A stretch of DNA of 64,000 bases from Daejeonella sp. JGW-45 (GTDB lineage: Bacteria > Bacteroidota > Bacteroidia > Sphingobacteriales > Sphingobacteriaceae): contig NZ_JARKNC010000001.1 of NCBI RefSeq assembly GCF_029360805.1, forward strand, positions 434,001-498,000, written 5' to 3'. The position numbers and the translations under genes are program-made. The notes below the pieces were generated by a model. That model was not told the DNA's origin and searched no databases. It saw only the letters and a list, made by a program, of their open reading frames with translations. This document shows, in pieces, positions 52,101 to 61,300 of this stretch. Every line of letters begins with the position of its first letter. The stretch's first letter is position 1.

Positions 52101-52427
52101 TGAAAACCGGCTATAATCATGTAATATGCTGCTGTATATCTCCGATGCTCTTAGACGGACGTCCTGGTCGCTTAGATCCGGATAGTTTTGCTGAAGTATG
52201 CCGCTAAACTTTGACCTGGTGTATCCGGAGGAAGCAAGCTCTTCGAGCGAACTTAGGATCCGCTCTTTCATTTCGGCGGTAGCCTTATTTGTAAAGGTAA
52301 CCGCCAGTATTTCGCGGTATTTCCCCACGCCGCTAAACAGCAGAATGAGATAATGGGCTGTTAATGAAAAAGTCTTTCCAGAGCCTGCAGACGCACGTAT
52401 AAGTTTAAGAGGTTTCTGTCGGACCAT
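49125..52427 (-). CDS. addA: AddA/RecB-like UvrD-family helicase-nuclease
   Basis: A 1100-aa superfamily 1 helicase that unwinds DNA ends for recombination. Walker A is LIRASAGSGKTFSLTAHY near residue 10; other helicase motifs are AVTFTNKATAEMKERIL, LFDEFQDTSTFQW near 395, VGDVKQSIYRWRNGD near 430, MTVHKSKGLEFRAVIVP near 785 and LYVATTRAKDYLCL near 865. The C-terminus has a RecB-type nuclease with HAVLLDFKFGEEQ and KYIEEIKSYR. Sequence order (RecB/AddA, then AddB) and the absence of recC/recD nearby favour an AddAB type of complex. Confidence 0.9.
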   Translation of the reverse strand: MVRQKPLKLIRASAGSGKTFSLTAHYLILLFSGVGKYREILAVTFTNKATAEMKERILSSLEELASSGYTRSKFSGILQQNYPDLSDQDVRLRASEIYSSILHDYSRFSVNTIDGFVQQLIRSFAFELNLDSGYKLEMNQDKVKDELIKALNLHLEKDPDLLEWVTNLAIDRINDGKDWDYQKTLGDLADEIFKERYYPFQEAMLAMGDEQGKEFNSLRQIVSTGISEFKADLSNRTQNIKKAFDDSGVLVDELNQKSRHPLFKLDKIINEDIGLIKALDKLVDDFQQWPNSKLTDTSAVQSLYDRLNPEIKELKTRYSEGGEKYETYLAISKNSSYLRLMQGMADLLKNYRSENRALLISDAQHLLKGITGSDVDNPSFIWEKTGNKFKHFLFDEFQDTSTFQWMNFLPLIKNAIAESQGDKPEHLVVGDVKQSIYRWRNGDWRILHNNVRSDLLSANVDEENLEYNRRSSAIIIQFNNFLYSQLPKILQQQINQVFAENARDHLHEMWNLENNQLIEKAYEGSYQKSTENTRPGGRVEIKFFSKDEDPDLEEDHSAAAAYTIDKLAELLETGIAMKDIGILVRVNREAEEILECIFNKKNQDRLSRAAGKTFQVISGEALKIVNNPAVQLLISTFRILATHDQDSGIYKAECARLWQQIKNPGSDFIALEGIDWIELTMKPVAELEDILPARLCKEFHSFRQLPVNELTEKLIRIYMLGDISNHIPFLLAFRDQVAVFSSAGDQGTAAFLDWWDTEGSVKALPAAANQDAVQVMTVHKSKGLEFRAVIVPFVNWKLNIYSGGFIRKLLWVDSNAAGFDKFNLLPVEYSKNLSNTVFAQGHFEEMLLNYMDIINTLYVATTRAKDYLCLICPTLPPRPKTGVPNDIQIILSEMLSSPAGQKLEFNNDDNCFILGSGTTLYEDASVAETESLIVSSYQVNERLTEKFRRNNQKQESWYNAKQRKGVVLHGLLETISNLETLDKLINEKVQEGLIRLSEKEEIKKTVLEVLMHEQISFWFNTAKFVISEKDMILENGVVKRPDKLFVFDDHAVLLDFKFGEEQAKYIEEIKSYRNSLLQMGEFREVHAYLWYARDGKLQKV

Positions 52428-52480
52428 TATCTTCTTTAACGAAGCTCACGTTAGCGCTAAAACTCAGTGTTTCATAACGG

Positions 52481-54196
52481 TCACTGAGTTATACCATCTC
52501 CGTTTTTGAAATTAGTGCTTACGCTTACAGGCAATTTACCACTTGCCTTCAACTTTCCTGCAATAACTTTCGCACTGGCTCTCTGAGCTTCTTCTGAATT
52601 CTGATAATTTACCAGGATGGTTTTAGCCCTTTCAATACCCGGCAAGCCTGCGATTGTATAAGGATTAGCAAATAAGACCATTGTACTGTTCATCTTTGCC
52701 AGTTCGGCGATAAAAAGCTTCATGCCATCATTGAAATCTAAGGCGGCGGCTGGCCTCTTTCGCAAATCGTGTATTGCTACTATAATCTGATCATAATCGC
52801 GAAGCTCCCTGGTGACGTTTGCAATATCTTCTGCGGATGCATTCTTTGACAGCAGAAAATTCATGCTATTTCCAAGATCCGGCTTAAGCATATTCTGGAA
52901 GGTCGTCAATGTAGCTGGACCCATACTTACCAGGGCAGTCCTTTTATTTTTGTCAAGGCTCCTGATCTGCGAATCACTATTTAAAACCGTAACAGCTGCA
53001 TCAGCTAAACGCTGGTTGAGCACCAACGCTTCCGCACGGTTCAATTCGGCGGCTACATCAGTTGTCTTGAGCGGTTGAACATTATCCAGTCCAACCCAAT
53101 ATTTCGCAGTAAGCACCTTCCTTACACTTTCATTCACCTGTTCCCAGCTCAATCTTTTGGTTCTGATCGCTTTTCTTACCAGCCGCACCGCCCTTGCAGT
53201 ATTTTCTGACAATTCTATCACATCGTTACCTGCGATAATAGCCCTTACGTCAGCCTCACCATGAGGGAAAAATTTCACGACACCTTTCATTTCCATCGCG
53301 TCTGAGAAAATCAGGCCTTTAAATCCAAGATCCTCTTTCAGGATGCCGGTTACGATAGGCTTCGATAAGGTGGAAGGCAGATTTTTCGTGTTATCAAGTG
53401 CCGGAATATTCATATGTGCAACCATAACGCCGGATGCCCCCTGCTTTATAAGCTCTTTGAATGGATATATTTCCAGCGAGTCGAGTCTGGCCCTCGAAAA
53501 AGGCAGCTGAGGCAGATCATAATGTGAATCGACATCTGTATCACCGTGACCGGGAAAATGTTTGATACTAACCATGACCTTATTATCCTGTAATCCTTTC
53601 ATATAGGCTCCGGCTTTGGTTGCTACATTAAATTTATTGTCCCCAAAAGACCGATACCCAATTACGGGATTTTTTGGATTGTTATTTATGTCGGCGTCCG
53701 GCGCAAAATTGACGTGCATGCCCAGACGTTGGAAGTCTAAGGCAACCTGCCTTCCCATCTCATAAATAAGGTTATTATCCTGGATAGCCCCTAAAGTCAT
53801 CTGATATGGAAAAGATACTGTACTATCAAGCCGCATTCCTAATCCCCATTCTGCGTCCATCGCTATCAATAAAGGCACTTTGCTACGCGACTGGTATTCA
53901 TTCGTCAGGATAGCCTGCCTTCCCGGACCGCCCTGAAAGAATACGAGTCCGCCAATGCCCTCCTTCTTAATAACCCTTCCTACAGAATCCTCGTACGCTT
54001 TGCCCTTGTCCGTATGTGCACGAACCATAAACAATTGAGCTATGCGCTCTCGCCTGTTAAGCTTGTCAAAGACAGAATCTACCCAGGCATTTGAATCGTT
54101 TAAAGATTCTACAAAAGATTTTGGAGTCTGTGCGAGCCCGATAAACGGAAGTATCAGGAAAATAGCCAGTAAGCAGCTCTTTAATTTACAATACAT
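52481..54196 (-). CDS. Secreted glycoside hydrolase family 3 protein (beta-N-acetylhexosaminidase type)
   Basis: A 571-aa exported enzyme: signal peptide MYCKLKSCLLAIFLILPFIGLAQ, then a GH3 N-terminal domain. The NagZ-type catalytic loop is SIKHFPGHGDTDVDSHYDLP, shown here as KHFPGHGDTDVDSH near residue 215; the loop His/Asp pair acts as acid/base in that subfamily. GLIFSDAMEMKGV near 295 holds the likely nucleophile Asp. A C-terminal GH3 domain follows (about 390-560). The enzyme probably releases N-acetylglucosamine from peptidoglycan fragments. A likely partner is peptidoglycan recycling, inferred from family only. Confidence 0.9.
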   Translation of the reverse strand: MYCKLKSCLLAIFLILPFIGLAQTPKSFVESLNDSNAWVDSVFDKLNRRERIAQLFMVRAHTDKGKAYEDSVGRVIKKEGIGGLVFFQGGPGRQAILTNEYQSRSKVPLLIAMDAEWGLGMRLDSTVSFPYQMTLGAIQDNNLIYEMGRQVALDFQRLGMHVNFAPDADINNNPKNPVIGYRSFGDNKFNVATKAGAYMKGLQDNKVMVSIKHFPGHGDTDVDSHYDLPQLPFSRARLDSLEIYPFKELIKQGASGVMVAHMNIPALDNTKNLPSTLSKPIVTGILKEDLGFKGLIFSDAMEMKGVVKFFPHGEADVRAIIAGNDVIELSENTARAVRLVRKAIRTKRLSWEQVNESVRKVLTAKYWVGLDNVQPLKTTDVAAELNRAEALVLNQRLADAAVTVLNSDSQIRSLDKNKRTALVSMGPATLTTFQNMLKPDLGNSMNFLLSKNASAEDIANVTRELRDYDQIIVAIHDLRKRPAAALDFNDGMKLFIAELAKMNSTMVLFANPYTIAGLPGIERAKTILVNYQNSEEAQRASAKVIAGKLKASGKLPVSVSTNFKNGDGITQ

Positions 54197-54202
54197 GATT
54201 GT

Positions 54203-54406
54203 TTAATAGATATTAATGAAATTATAGTTGAGGAATAAACTTAACAGAAGCAAAACTAAGAAAAAAGTCACGCTCAGGCTTAATGAAATACTAAACAACC
54301 ATACAGAGAGGTCATCTTTTAAGCGCAGTTTTAAAATTCTGCGGACGTAGTAAATCCCTGGAATATTTATCATAAAATAAAAGGCTATGAGCAAGGCCAG
54401 GTACAT
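54203..54406 (-). CDS. Small two-helix membrane protein, unknown
   Basis: A 67-aa protein starting MYLALLIAFYFMINIPG, with hydrophobic helices at about residues 2-20 and 36-62 separated by a basic loop (RRILKLRLKDD). No family recognised. It ends six bases before the GH3 gene on the same strand and may be cotranscribed with it. The consistent membrane pattern suggests a real gene. Confidence 0.55.
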   Translation of the reverse strand: MYLALLIAFYFMINIPGIYYVRRILKLRLKDDLSVWLFSISLSLSVTFFLVLLLLSLFLNYNFINIY

Positions 54407-54464
54407 TTTCGCGCAGTATGAAAAGCAAAGATAAACAAGAACAAAAATTAATACCGGAAAAAGG

Positions 54465-54499
54465 ATACAGCTCCTGCTTAAAAAAGCGGGGAGCTGTAT
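54465..54499 (-). terminator. Terminator of the small lipoprotein gene
   Basis: ATACAGCTCC (54465-54474) with its complement (54490-54499), a small inner GC pair, and TTTTT downstream on the minus strand. It lies 11 bases after the lipoprotein stop. Confidence 0.8.
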
Positions 54500-54509
54500 T
54501 CAAATACTG

Positions 54510-54704
54510 CTACATGCTGTCGCGCTTGGATGTATCAGTAACAACGGAATCAACCAGGGTGGTGTCGCTCATCATCGTATCAACCGCCATGCTATCTACG
54601 CTCGCGGAATCCGTTACACTGCTCCCTTCCTGGGTTGCACTACAGGATGATAATGCTGTAACTATTGATCCAGCAACGAGGCCGATCATTAATAGATTCT
54701 TCAT
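54510..54704 (-). CDS. Small Ser/Thr/Asp-rich lipoprotein
   Basis: A 64-aa lipoprotein: MKNLLMIGLVAGSIVTALSSC is a signal with lipobox Cys21. The mature part is almost only Ser, Thr, Asp, Val and Met in a repeating pattern (SVTDSASVDSMAVDTMMSD, then TTLVDSVVTDTSKRDSM), suggesting a disordered, acidic tether. No function can be assigned. It has its own terminator and a long upstream region. Confidence 0.7.
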   Translation of the reverse strand: MKNLLMIGLVAGSIVTALSSCSATQEGSSVTDSASVDSMAVDTMMSDTTLVDSVVTDTSKRDSM

Positions 54705-55057
54705 AATTGTAGTTTTTGAGATGTAATTGTTTATGATTCAGTTCAGTTTACAAAACCCTGAATCTTGATTTTTGATTTAATTATTTGAAAACACAAAGAG
54801 ATTTAACCAAAAAAAGTCTGTTATTCAAATACTTATATAAAACTAAGACCGTGAAGCGATTGAAAACAGGGAGTATCCGATTTCCTGAACAGTTGGTTAT
54901 GATTGAAGTTATAATTCAGGCTAGGTATGCAGGATTATTAAATGATTGTAAATCAACCCCTAAAACTGTATTACCGGAATTAACGAACTATAAACAACGT
55001 TATTGGCATGATGTTTTCATAATGAGCTGCAATTATTAATAAATAGAATATATCATC
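54705..55057. other. Gene-free region between divergent lipoprotein and porin-like genes
   Basis: About 350 bases. An inverted repeat GATTCAG (54736-54742) / CTGAATC (54759-54765) is present. A TTG-started 84-codon frame at 54785-55039 has no recognisable features and is not accepted. No full TAnnTTTG with a -33 partner is clear for either gene. Confidence 0.45.
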
Positions 55058-55648
55058 ATGAAAAAAATAATGATTTTAGGCGCGGCACTGCTATTTGCAG
55101 GTTTCGCACAGGCACAAAGCCCACAGGTTGGAGTTAAGGCAGGAGTTAACTTTGCAAAATTTGCAGGTGATCCGGACCCGGAAAGCGAATTCAATACTGG
55201 CTTAGCAGCCGGGCTATTCGTTAACATTCCTTTATCATCGGCATTCTCTTTTGAGCCGGCAGCGGAATATTCGCAAAAGGGTGCTGAGTTCACTACAGCT
55301 CTTAACAGCGAAGTTAAATCGAAGATTACCTACATCGATATTCCTTTGGTTGCCAAATACAATGTTACCCCGGCATTTGGATTGTTCGCTGGACCACAGG
55401 TTTCCTTTTTCCTGGATCAGGAAACGAAGCTTGTAAACGGTAATTCTACGACCACATTTGAAGGAAGTAACGATTCTTATCGTAAATCGCTGGCGGGTGG
55501 TAAAGTAGGTCTTAGCTACAACTTCGGTTCAGTAATGCTAAACGCAAGTTACGCTACGGATTTCCAGAATCTTTATACTGATGAATCAGGAAACAGCGAT
55601 TTGAAAAACCAGGTCATCAACGTAGGACTGGCTTTAGGATTTAAATAA
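55058..55648 (+). CDS. Small outer-membrane beta-barrel protein (porin family, OmpA-like barrel)
   Basis: A 196-aa exported protein: signal peptide MKKIMILGAALLFAGFAQAQ, then an eight-strand-type barrel with alternating patterns such as QVGVKAGVNFAKFAG, NTGLAAGLFVNIPLSSAFSFEPAAEY, TYIDIPLVAKYNV and a final LKNQVINVGLALGFK, ending in the Phe-Lys typical of this Bacteroidota family (PorT/OMP_b-brl_2). Its role is probably structural or unknown. A bidirectional terminator follows. Confidence 0.85.
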   Translation: MKKIMILGAALLFAGFAQAQSPQVGVKAGVNFAKFAGDPDPESEFNTGLAAGLFVNIPLSSAFSFEPAAEYSQKGAEFTTALNSEVKSKITYIDIPLVAKYNVTPAFGLFAGPQVSFFLDQETKLVNGNSTTTFEGSNDSYRKSLAGGKVGLSYNFGSVMLNASYATDFQNLYTDESGNSDLKNQVINVGLALGFK

Positions 55649-55666
55649 AGAGCCCCTTTAAATTAC

Positions 55667-55700
55667 AAAAAGAGCCACCCGTTTACGGATGGCTCTTTTT
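55667..55700. terminator. Bidirectional terminator
   Basis: AAAAAGAGCCA (55667-55677) and its complement (55690-55700) with extra inner pairs, between the convergent porin-like and NTF2-like genes; T-runs on both strands. Confidence 0.9.
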
Positions 55701-55721
55701 TTATTTCTTGGCTTGACCCTC

Positions 55722-56171
55722 TTATTCACCATGAATTAAGATCTCAGATATCTTCCATCCTGCAACACCCTTCTTAAACTTGAAGGTAAGCTTATAGGTC
55801 CCGGATATATCGTTACCATCAGACAGTGTACCCTCCACGGTATAATCAGCCGACCCGCCTGCACCGATACCGGCAACCATAAATGCTTTGTTACTGGCAG
55901 AGGCCTTCGTTATATAATATACGCCTCCCGTGAACGCGTGTATCGTTGTTTGTCTATCCAGCGTTTGGCCATTAGGGACATACGTCACACACTCGGGGGT
56001 AAAATTTACGTCCATCCAGGCCTTGTCCTTTTTGGACATTGCAACAGCAAAACCGTCTGTAAGCACAGCCAGATCTTCCTTATCATCAACTGCTGAAAAA
56101 GAGAAACCTTGCGAAAAAACAAGGAGAAACAACGCGATGAGTACTGCTACTTTCCGTGAGAAACCGCGCAT
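55722..56171 (-). CDS. Exported NTF2-like / SnoaL-type protein (DUF4440-like)
   Basis: A 149-aa protein with a signal peptide (about residues 1-26, VAVLIALFLLVFSQGFSFS) and a small alpha+beta fold of the NTF2-like type: LAVLTDGFAVAMSKKDKAWMDVNFTP near 35-58, TVEGTLSDGNDISGTYKLTF near 112 and the closing GWKISEILIHGE. Catalytic residues are not identifiable. It starts one base after the glutathione peroxidase stop, so the two are probably one transcript. Confidence 0.75.
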   Translation of the reverse strand: MRGFSRKVAVLIALFLLVFSQGFSFSAVDDKEDLAVLTDGFAVAMSKKDKAWMDVNFTPECVTYVPNGQTLDRQTTIHAFTGGVYYITKASASNKAFMVAGIGAGGSADYTVEGTLSDGNDISGTYKLTFKFKKGVAGWKISEILIHGE

Positions 56172-56172
56172 A

Positions 56173-56685
56173 TTACAGGTACTTCGTTATCTCAGGCGAC
56201 ATTGGTGTAACTGCTGATCTAAACCTGTGAATAAGCTGACCCTTCTCATCAATCAGGAATTTTTCAAAGTTCCATTTAATATCGCCGGTAAAATCCGGGT
56301 TAGCGGCTGTGGTTAAATATTTGAACAATGGATTGATATCATCTCCTTTTACGCTGCTCTTTTCGGCCAGCGGGAAAGTTACTCCAAAATTTTTCTGACA
56401 AAATTCCTTAATGTTTAGATTCTCGCCCGGCTCTTGCCCACCGAAGTTATTTGCAGGGAACCCAATTACTACTAATTTGCCTTTATAAGTATCGGCAAGC
56501 TTTTGCAGATCAGCATACTGCTTTGTATATCCACATTTTGACGCGGTATTTACAATAAGGATTTTCTTGCCTTTGTACTTTTTAAGATCCAAAGCTTTTC
56601 CATCAATATTTTGGACCTTGAAAGTATATATCGTCGATGGCGCTGTCGTCAAGGCCATGGCCAGAATTAATAGGAGTGTTTTCAT
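56173..56685 (-). CDS. Glutathione peroxidase-family thiol peroxidase, exported
   Basis: A 170-aa GPx-like protein with an N-terminal hydrophobic segment (MKTLLLILAMALTTAPSTIY) that suggests export. The peroxidatic Cys is in NTASKCGYTKQYADLQ near residue 52 (Cys, not selenocysteine). The conserved NNFGGQEPG near 87 and IKWNFEKFLID near 140 supply the Gln, Trp and Asn of the active site. Bacterial enzymes of this type usually use thioredoxin rather than glutathione. It is followed directly by the NTF2-like gene. Confidence 0.93.
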   Translation of the reverse strand: MKTLLLILAMALTTAPSTIYTFKVQNIDGKALDLKKYKGKKILIVNTASKCGYTKQYADLQKLADTYKGKLVVIGFPANNFGGQEPGENLNIKEFCQKNFGVTFPLAEKSSVKGDDINPLFKYLTTAANPDFTGDIKWNFEKFLIDEKGQLIHRFRSAVTPMSPEITKYL

Positions 56686-56821
56686 AAGTACTTAATTTAT
56701 TTTTATGGCTATGAGATTCGCATGAGCTCCAACTCACGGCAGTTTCATATTATAAAAATACGACATAAGTATTTAAAAATTAAAGTTTTTACCTGTGCTA
56801 TTGTATGAATATTACACAATT

Positions 56822-56856
56822 AGGATTTTAAACGCTTTCCATCCGTTTAAAATCCT
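56822..56856. terminator. A/T-rich hairpin after the outer-membrane protein gene
   Basis: AGGATTTTAAACG (56822-56834) and its complement (56844-56856), a perfect 13-bp stem with a 9-base loop, 15 bases past the stop of the 370-aa gene. Only a weak T-tract follows. Confidence 0.6.
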
Positions 56857-56870
56857 AATCTAAATCCGTG

Positions 56871-57983
56871 TTACCTTGGAATAACAAACTGAGGCGCTGT
56901 TGTTTGTTTCTTTTTAAACAGATATTGTATCCCAATGTTCAGCGCGTAGTCAGCGAACGCTGCGTCTCCCTGCTTGAAGGTTCCGGTTGACTTCTGATAG
57001 TCCAGATCCGTAACACTTTGCGGACGATTTCTTCTCAGTGCCACAGGAACATTCACATTAAAGCCTATATTTTTCTTCATGAATGAAAAACCTGGCTCCA
57101 GTGATAAAATATTTCCCGGGCGCCTGAAACCCGCACTACCACCAACGATATCTTTTACCGGGACTCCCTCATAACGTGCTCCCATTGAAATACTGCCAGA
57201 CTGTTTTATCGAATAATTAATTGCGACTCTGGTGGAAAACTGATCAGGTACTGACATGATCGATTCATTGGCCAGGGTGGGACTAAGTTTTTCCCTGAAA
57301 GTTCTTATTTTATTGGTTTCTCTTGGATTAACAAGGTAGAAAGCGCCAGAACTTAAGAACATCTTTTCACTGAGCTCCACATACAATTGGGATTCCAAAA
57401 TCACCCCGAAGCCACCATCTCCTAATTGGATAGACTGATCAACGGGCCGCACTTCCGGTGTACCGTTAACCCCAACATTGTAGAAGATATCCGTTGAATT
57501 AAAATTTCCTGTAGGTAACTTCAGGGAAGATCCAAGCTGTAGATTCCAGCCTTTTGAGCCCGGTGCAAGCAGCCACTGCTGAACACCCACTCTAACATCA
57601 CCTAAGCCTCTTGAAAAAGTCATATTTCGCTCAGTTCTTCCATGCTCGTACAAAGAAGATCTTGTATTTATTTGCATTGGAATGCCAAGGACCAAACTGG
57701 TCTTTCCGGATAGCCAATAATTTATTGAATATTCCCAATTATGGGAATTATTAATAACCTCAGTTCCGTTAGTGACCCTGTCTGTTTCTTCATGAGTTCC
57801 CCGAAAATGTCGGAAAGATTTAAAGTACCGGTAATTAACTGCTGCCTGGATATCGCCCTTCTCGAGAGCACCATGACTTGTACCGGCAGAGCAAACTCCA
57901 AAGTGCCTGATTGATACGCAGCCCTGCCCGTAAGTATAAGTTGCCAGATAAAAGAAAAATAAAAAGAGTAAAGGTTTTTTCAT
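56871..57983 (-). CDS. Outer-membrane beta-barrel protein of unknown role
   Basis: A 370-aa exported protein: signal peptide MKKPLLFLFFFYLATYTYGQ, two early cysteines (QGCVSIRHFGVCSAG), and then a large barrel-like pattern of alternating residues, with segments such as NWEYSINYWLSGKTSLVLGIPMQ, QLGSSLKLPTGNF and FGVILESQLYVELSEKMFL, ending in LNIGIQYLFKKK. It resembles transporters of the FadL/MetA-pathway group only in outline. It may pass small hydrophobic or metal compounds; unsure. Monocistronic, with a hairpin after it. Confidence 0.7.
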   Translation of the reverse strand: MKKPLLFLFFFYLATYTYGQGCVSIRHFGVCSAGTSHGALEKGDIQAAVNYRYFKSFRHFRGTHEETDRVTNGTEVINNSHNWEYSINYWLSGKTSLVLGIPMQINTRSSLYEHGRTERNMTFSRGLGDVRVGVQQWLLAPGSKGWNLQLGSSLKLPTGNFNSTDIFYNVGVNGTPEVRPVDQSIQLGDGGFGVILESQLYVELSEKMFLSSGAFYLVNPRETNKIRTFREKLSPTLANESIMSVPDQFSTRVAINYSIKQSGSISMGARYEGVPVKDIVGGSAGFRRPGNILSLEPGFSFMKKNIGFNVNVPVALRRNRPQSVTDLDYQKSTGTFKQGDAAFADYALNIGIQYLFKKKQTTAPQFVIPR

Positions 57984-58382
57984 ATTGCGTTATTTAAATG
58001 AATATTGATTAAGGTGTGTGTACGATTAATTACAAAATGCCTGAAAGTAAAAATAACACCCCTTACTTAGATGTGAATTCAGAGAGCGCATTCTTAAAGC
58101 GTACTTAATTCCTTGTTTTACTGTTGGTTTGAATTAAGACGAATTAAAGTTAATAGAAAAATAGATCGAATAAGATTATTTGTGATTTTGTTTTTTCCAT
58201 CCATAAAATTTCTTTTGAAAAAGCGGTTAACAACCTATATAAATAAAAAAGCCGCGTTTTCACGCGGCCTCCTCAATTAACATACTGTTCAAACTAAAAC
58301 CGGAAACTAACACCGGGCATTAAGAACATCTTTCGCCTTTTACACGCTGTGTATATCAACAGACACTTCGAACTTTCAGGCT
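57984..58382. other. Gap between nrdJ and the outer-membrane protein gene, with the nrdJ terminator
   Basis: About 400 AT-rich bases. The only clear signal is GCCGCGT-tttc-ACGCGGC at 58251-58268, followed on the minus strand by a T-run (TTTTTTATTTAT). It is 115 bases after the nrdJ stop and is the likely terminator of nrdJ. The promoter of the 370-aa gene must lie near 58000-58100, but I see no full consensus. Confidence 0.65.
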
Positions 58383-61300
58383 TTAAGAACATCCTCCCTG
58401 CGTACCGCAGTTCAAACACTTGTAACAAGTACCTGATCTTACCATAATGTGGCCACAGTTACCACATGCTGGTGCATCTGACTGGCCTCCACCTGAAATA
58501 TCCAGAACAGGCTTCAGCTTCAGGTTCGATGCGGGCGCGGGGTTGGTAACCGACGCTTCCGCAAACGTATTGCTTGTGTCATTATTTACATCCTCATCGC
58601 TCATCTGCGGATTTCCGAGGACAGCATTCTGCTCCGTGATCACGTGAACCAGGTCTGTACGGCTCAGATACTCGTAGCCAAGCATTCTGAAAATATAATC
58701 GATAATGGACGTTGAGCTTTTGATATTGTCATGGCCACTAACCATTCCTGAAGGCTCGAAACGAGTGAATGTGAACTTATCAACGAATTCTTCCAACGGA
58801 ACACCATACTGTAATCCCACAGACACAGCGATTGCAAAACAGTTCATCAATGAGCGGAATGTTGCACCTTCTTTGTGCATATCCACAAAGATCTCACCTA
58901 AAGTACCATCCTCATATTCTCCGGTACGAACAAATACAGTCTGTCCGCCAACAGCAGCCTTTTGAGTGAATCCACCACGTTTGCCAGGCAAGTTCTTGCG
59001 TTCTACCACCGATGATAATTGTCTTTTGAACTTCGTATCAGTGGAACGTTCCAGGATTGCTCTTGCGGCCTCGAGTACCTGATCCGCGGTTAGGTCGCTC
59101 AATTTAACGTTCGCAGCCTGACCAAGAACCTCTTCCACTGTATCCAGCTTATCTTCCTTGCTGTCTGCAGATTTAGTAGAAAGAGGCTGAGATAATTTAC
59201 AACCATCCCTGTAAAGCGCATTTGCCTTTAAAGCAAGCTTCCACGACAACTCATAACAATCTTTAATCTCATCAACTGTCGCCTCGTTCGGTAAGTTGAT
59301 CGTCTTGGAGATCGCGCCTGAAAGGAATGGTTGAGCAGCTGCCATCATCTTGATATGACCATGTGCATGTATAAAACGCTCACCTTTTTGTCCGCATTTG
59401 TTAGCACAGTCGAAAATCGCATAATGCTCTTCTTTCAAATAAGGCGCGCCCTCGACGGTCATTGTACCACAGATATATTCATTTGCTTCCGCGATCTGCT
59501 GACGGTTAAAACCGATAGCCCGTAATAAGTTGAAATCCGGTGAAGAATATTGCTCAGATTTAAATCCTAAACGGTTCAGACACTCTTCACCAAGGCTCCA
59601 TTGATTGAACACAAACCCTATTTCGAAAGCTGCCAGCAAAGATTTATCGATCCTCTCAAGCTCATCCTGCGTAAAACCTTTAGCTGCAAGACTATCGAAA
59701 TTGATATGTGGTGCTCCTTGTAAAGTAGCCGCGCCTTTAGCATAGTTAACGATAGCCTCAATTTCGTGCTCCTGGTAACCCTGATTACGTAAGGCTGCAG
59801 GTACGCCCTGATTGATGATCTTAAAATAACCGCCACCAGATAGCTTCTTAAATTTCACTAAAGCAAAATCTGGCTCAATTCCGGTCGTATCGCAATCCAT
59901 CACCAGGCCGATTGTTCCGGTTGGTGCGATCACAGTAGTTTGAGCATTGCGATAACCATATTTTTCACCCAACTCGACAGCCCTATCCCAGGAATTACAT
60001 GCGGCAGACAACAGATAATCAGGGCAATACTTTGGATCAATTCCCGGAGGCGCTATCTCCAGTCCCTCGTATGAATCGTTATTATAAGCAGCATAACGAT
60101 GATTGCGCATTACACGCAGCATGTGCTTTTTATTCTCGTTATATTTCTTGAATGTTCCTAATTCTTTCGCCATTTCAGCCGAGGTTGCATAGGCTGTACC
60201 AGTCATTACAGCTGTTATTGCACCGCCAATTGCACGGGCTTTATCGCTATCGTATGGAATACCGGCAACCATCAGCATAGAACCGAGGTTAGCATAACCC
60301 AAACCAAGCGTACGGTAATCGTAGGATAGCTGAGCCACTTCTTTCGACGGGAATTGAGCCATCAATACAGAAATCTCAAGAACCACGGTCCACACACGAC
60401 AAGCGTGTTCGAAACCTTTCACATCGAATATCAGTGTTTGAGGATCGAAAAAATGTGCAAGGTTGATTGAGGCAAGGTTACACGCAGTGTTATCCAGGAA
60501 CATATATTCCGAGCATGGGTTAGATGCATTGATACGACCGCCTTCAGGGCATGTATGCCATTCGTTAATGGTTGTATCATACTGAATACCCGGATCCGCG
60601 CAAGCCCAGGCCGCGAAGGAAATATCATTCCATAATTTTTCCGCTGAAATAGATTTAACCGGATTTCCGCTGATGCGTCCGATCAGGTCCCAGTTTCCGC
60701 CTTCGTTTAAGGCTTTGAAGAATGAATTCGGAACACGAACTGAATTATTGGAATTTTGGCCGGAAACTGTACGATAGGCTTCACCTTCGTAGTCTGACGA
60801 GTAGCCTGCAGCTATTAATGCGGCTACTTTCTTTTCTTCCTCAACTTTCCAGTTTACGAAGCCCTCAATTTCCGGATGGTCCAGGTCAAGACAAACCATT
60901 TTAGCAGCTCGTCTGGTAGTTCCTCCCGATTTGATCGCCCCTGCAGCACGATCTCCTATTTTAAGGAACGACATTAAGCCCGATGAATAGCCTCCGCCTG
61001 ACAGCTTCTCGCTTTCTCCGCGGATAGCAGAAAAATTAGTACCCACACCCGAGCCATATTTGAAAATGCGTGCTTCGCGAACCCAAAGATCCATGATACC
61101 ACCGTCATTTACCAGATCGTCGTTAACCGAAAGAATGAAACATGCGTGAGGCTGCGGACGTTCATATGCAGATGTTGATTTTTCCAGCTTGTCTGTTTCG
61201 GGGTTTACAAAATAATGACCCTGAGGCTTTCCTGTAATTCCATAAGAACTGTGCAAGCCTGTATTAAACCATTGAGGAGAATTAGGTGCAGCAAGCTGAC

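Noticed and set aside
54785-55039. 84-codon TTG-started frame before the porin-like gene
   Set aside because: No domain, signal or composition bias; a weak start codon in AT-rich intergenic DNA.
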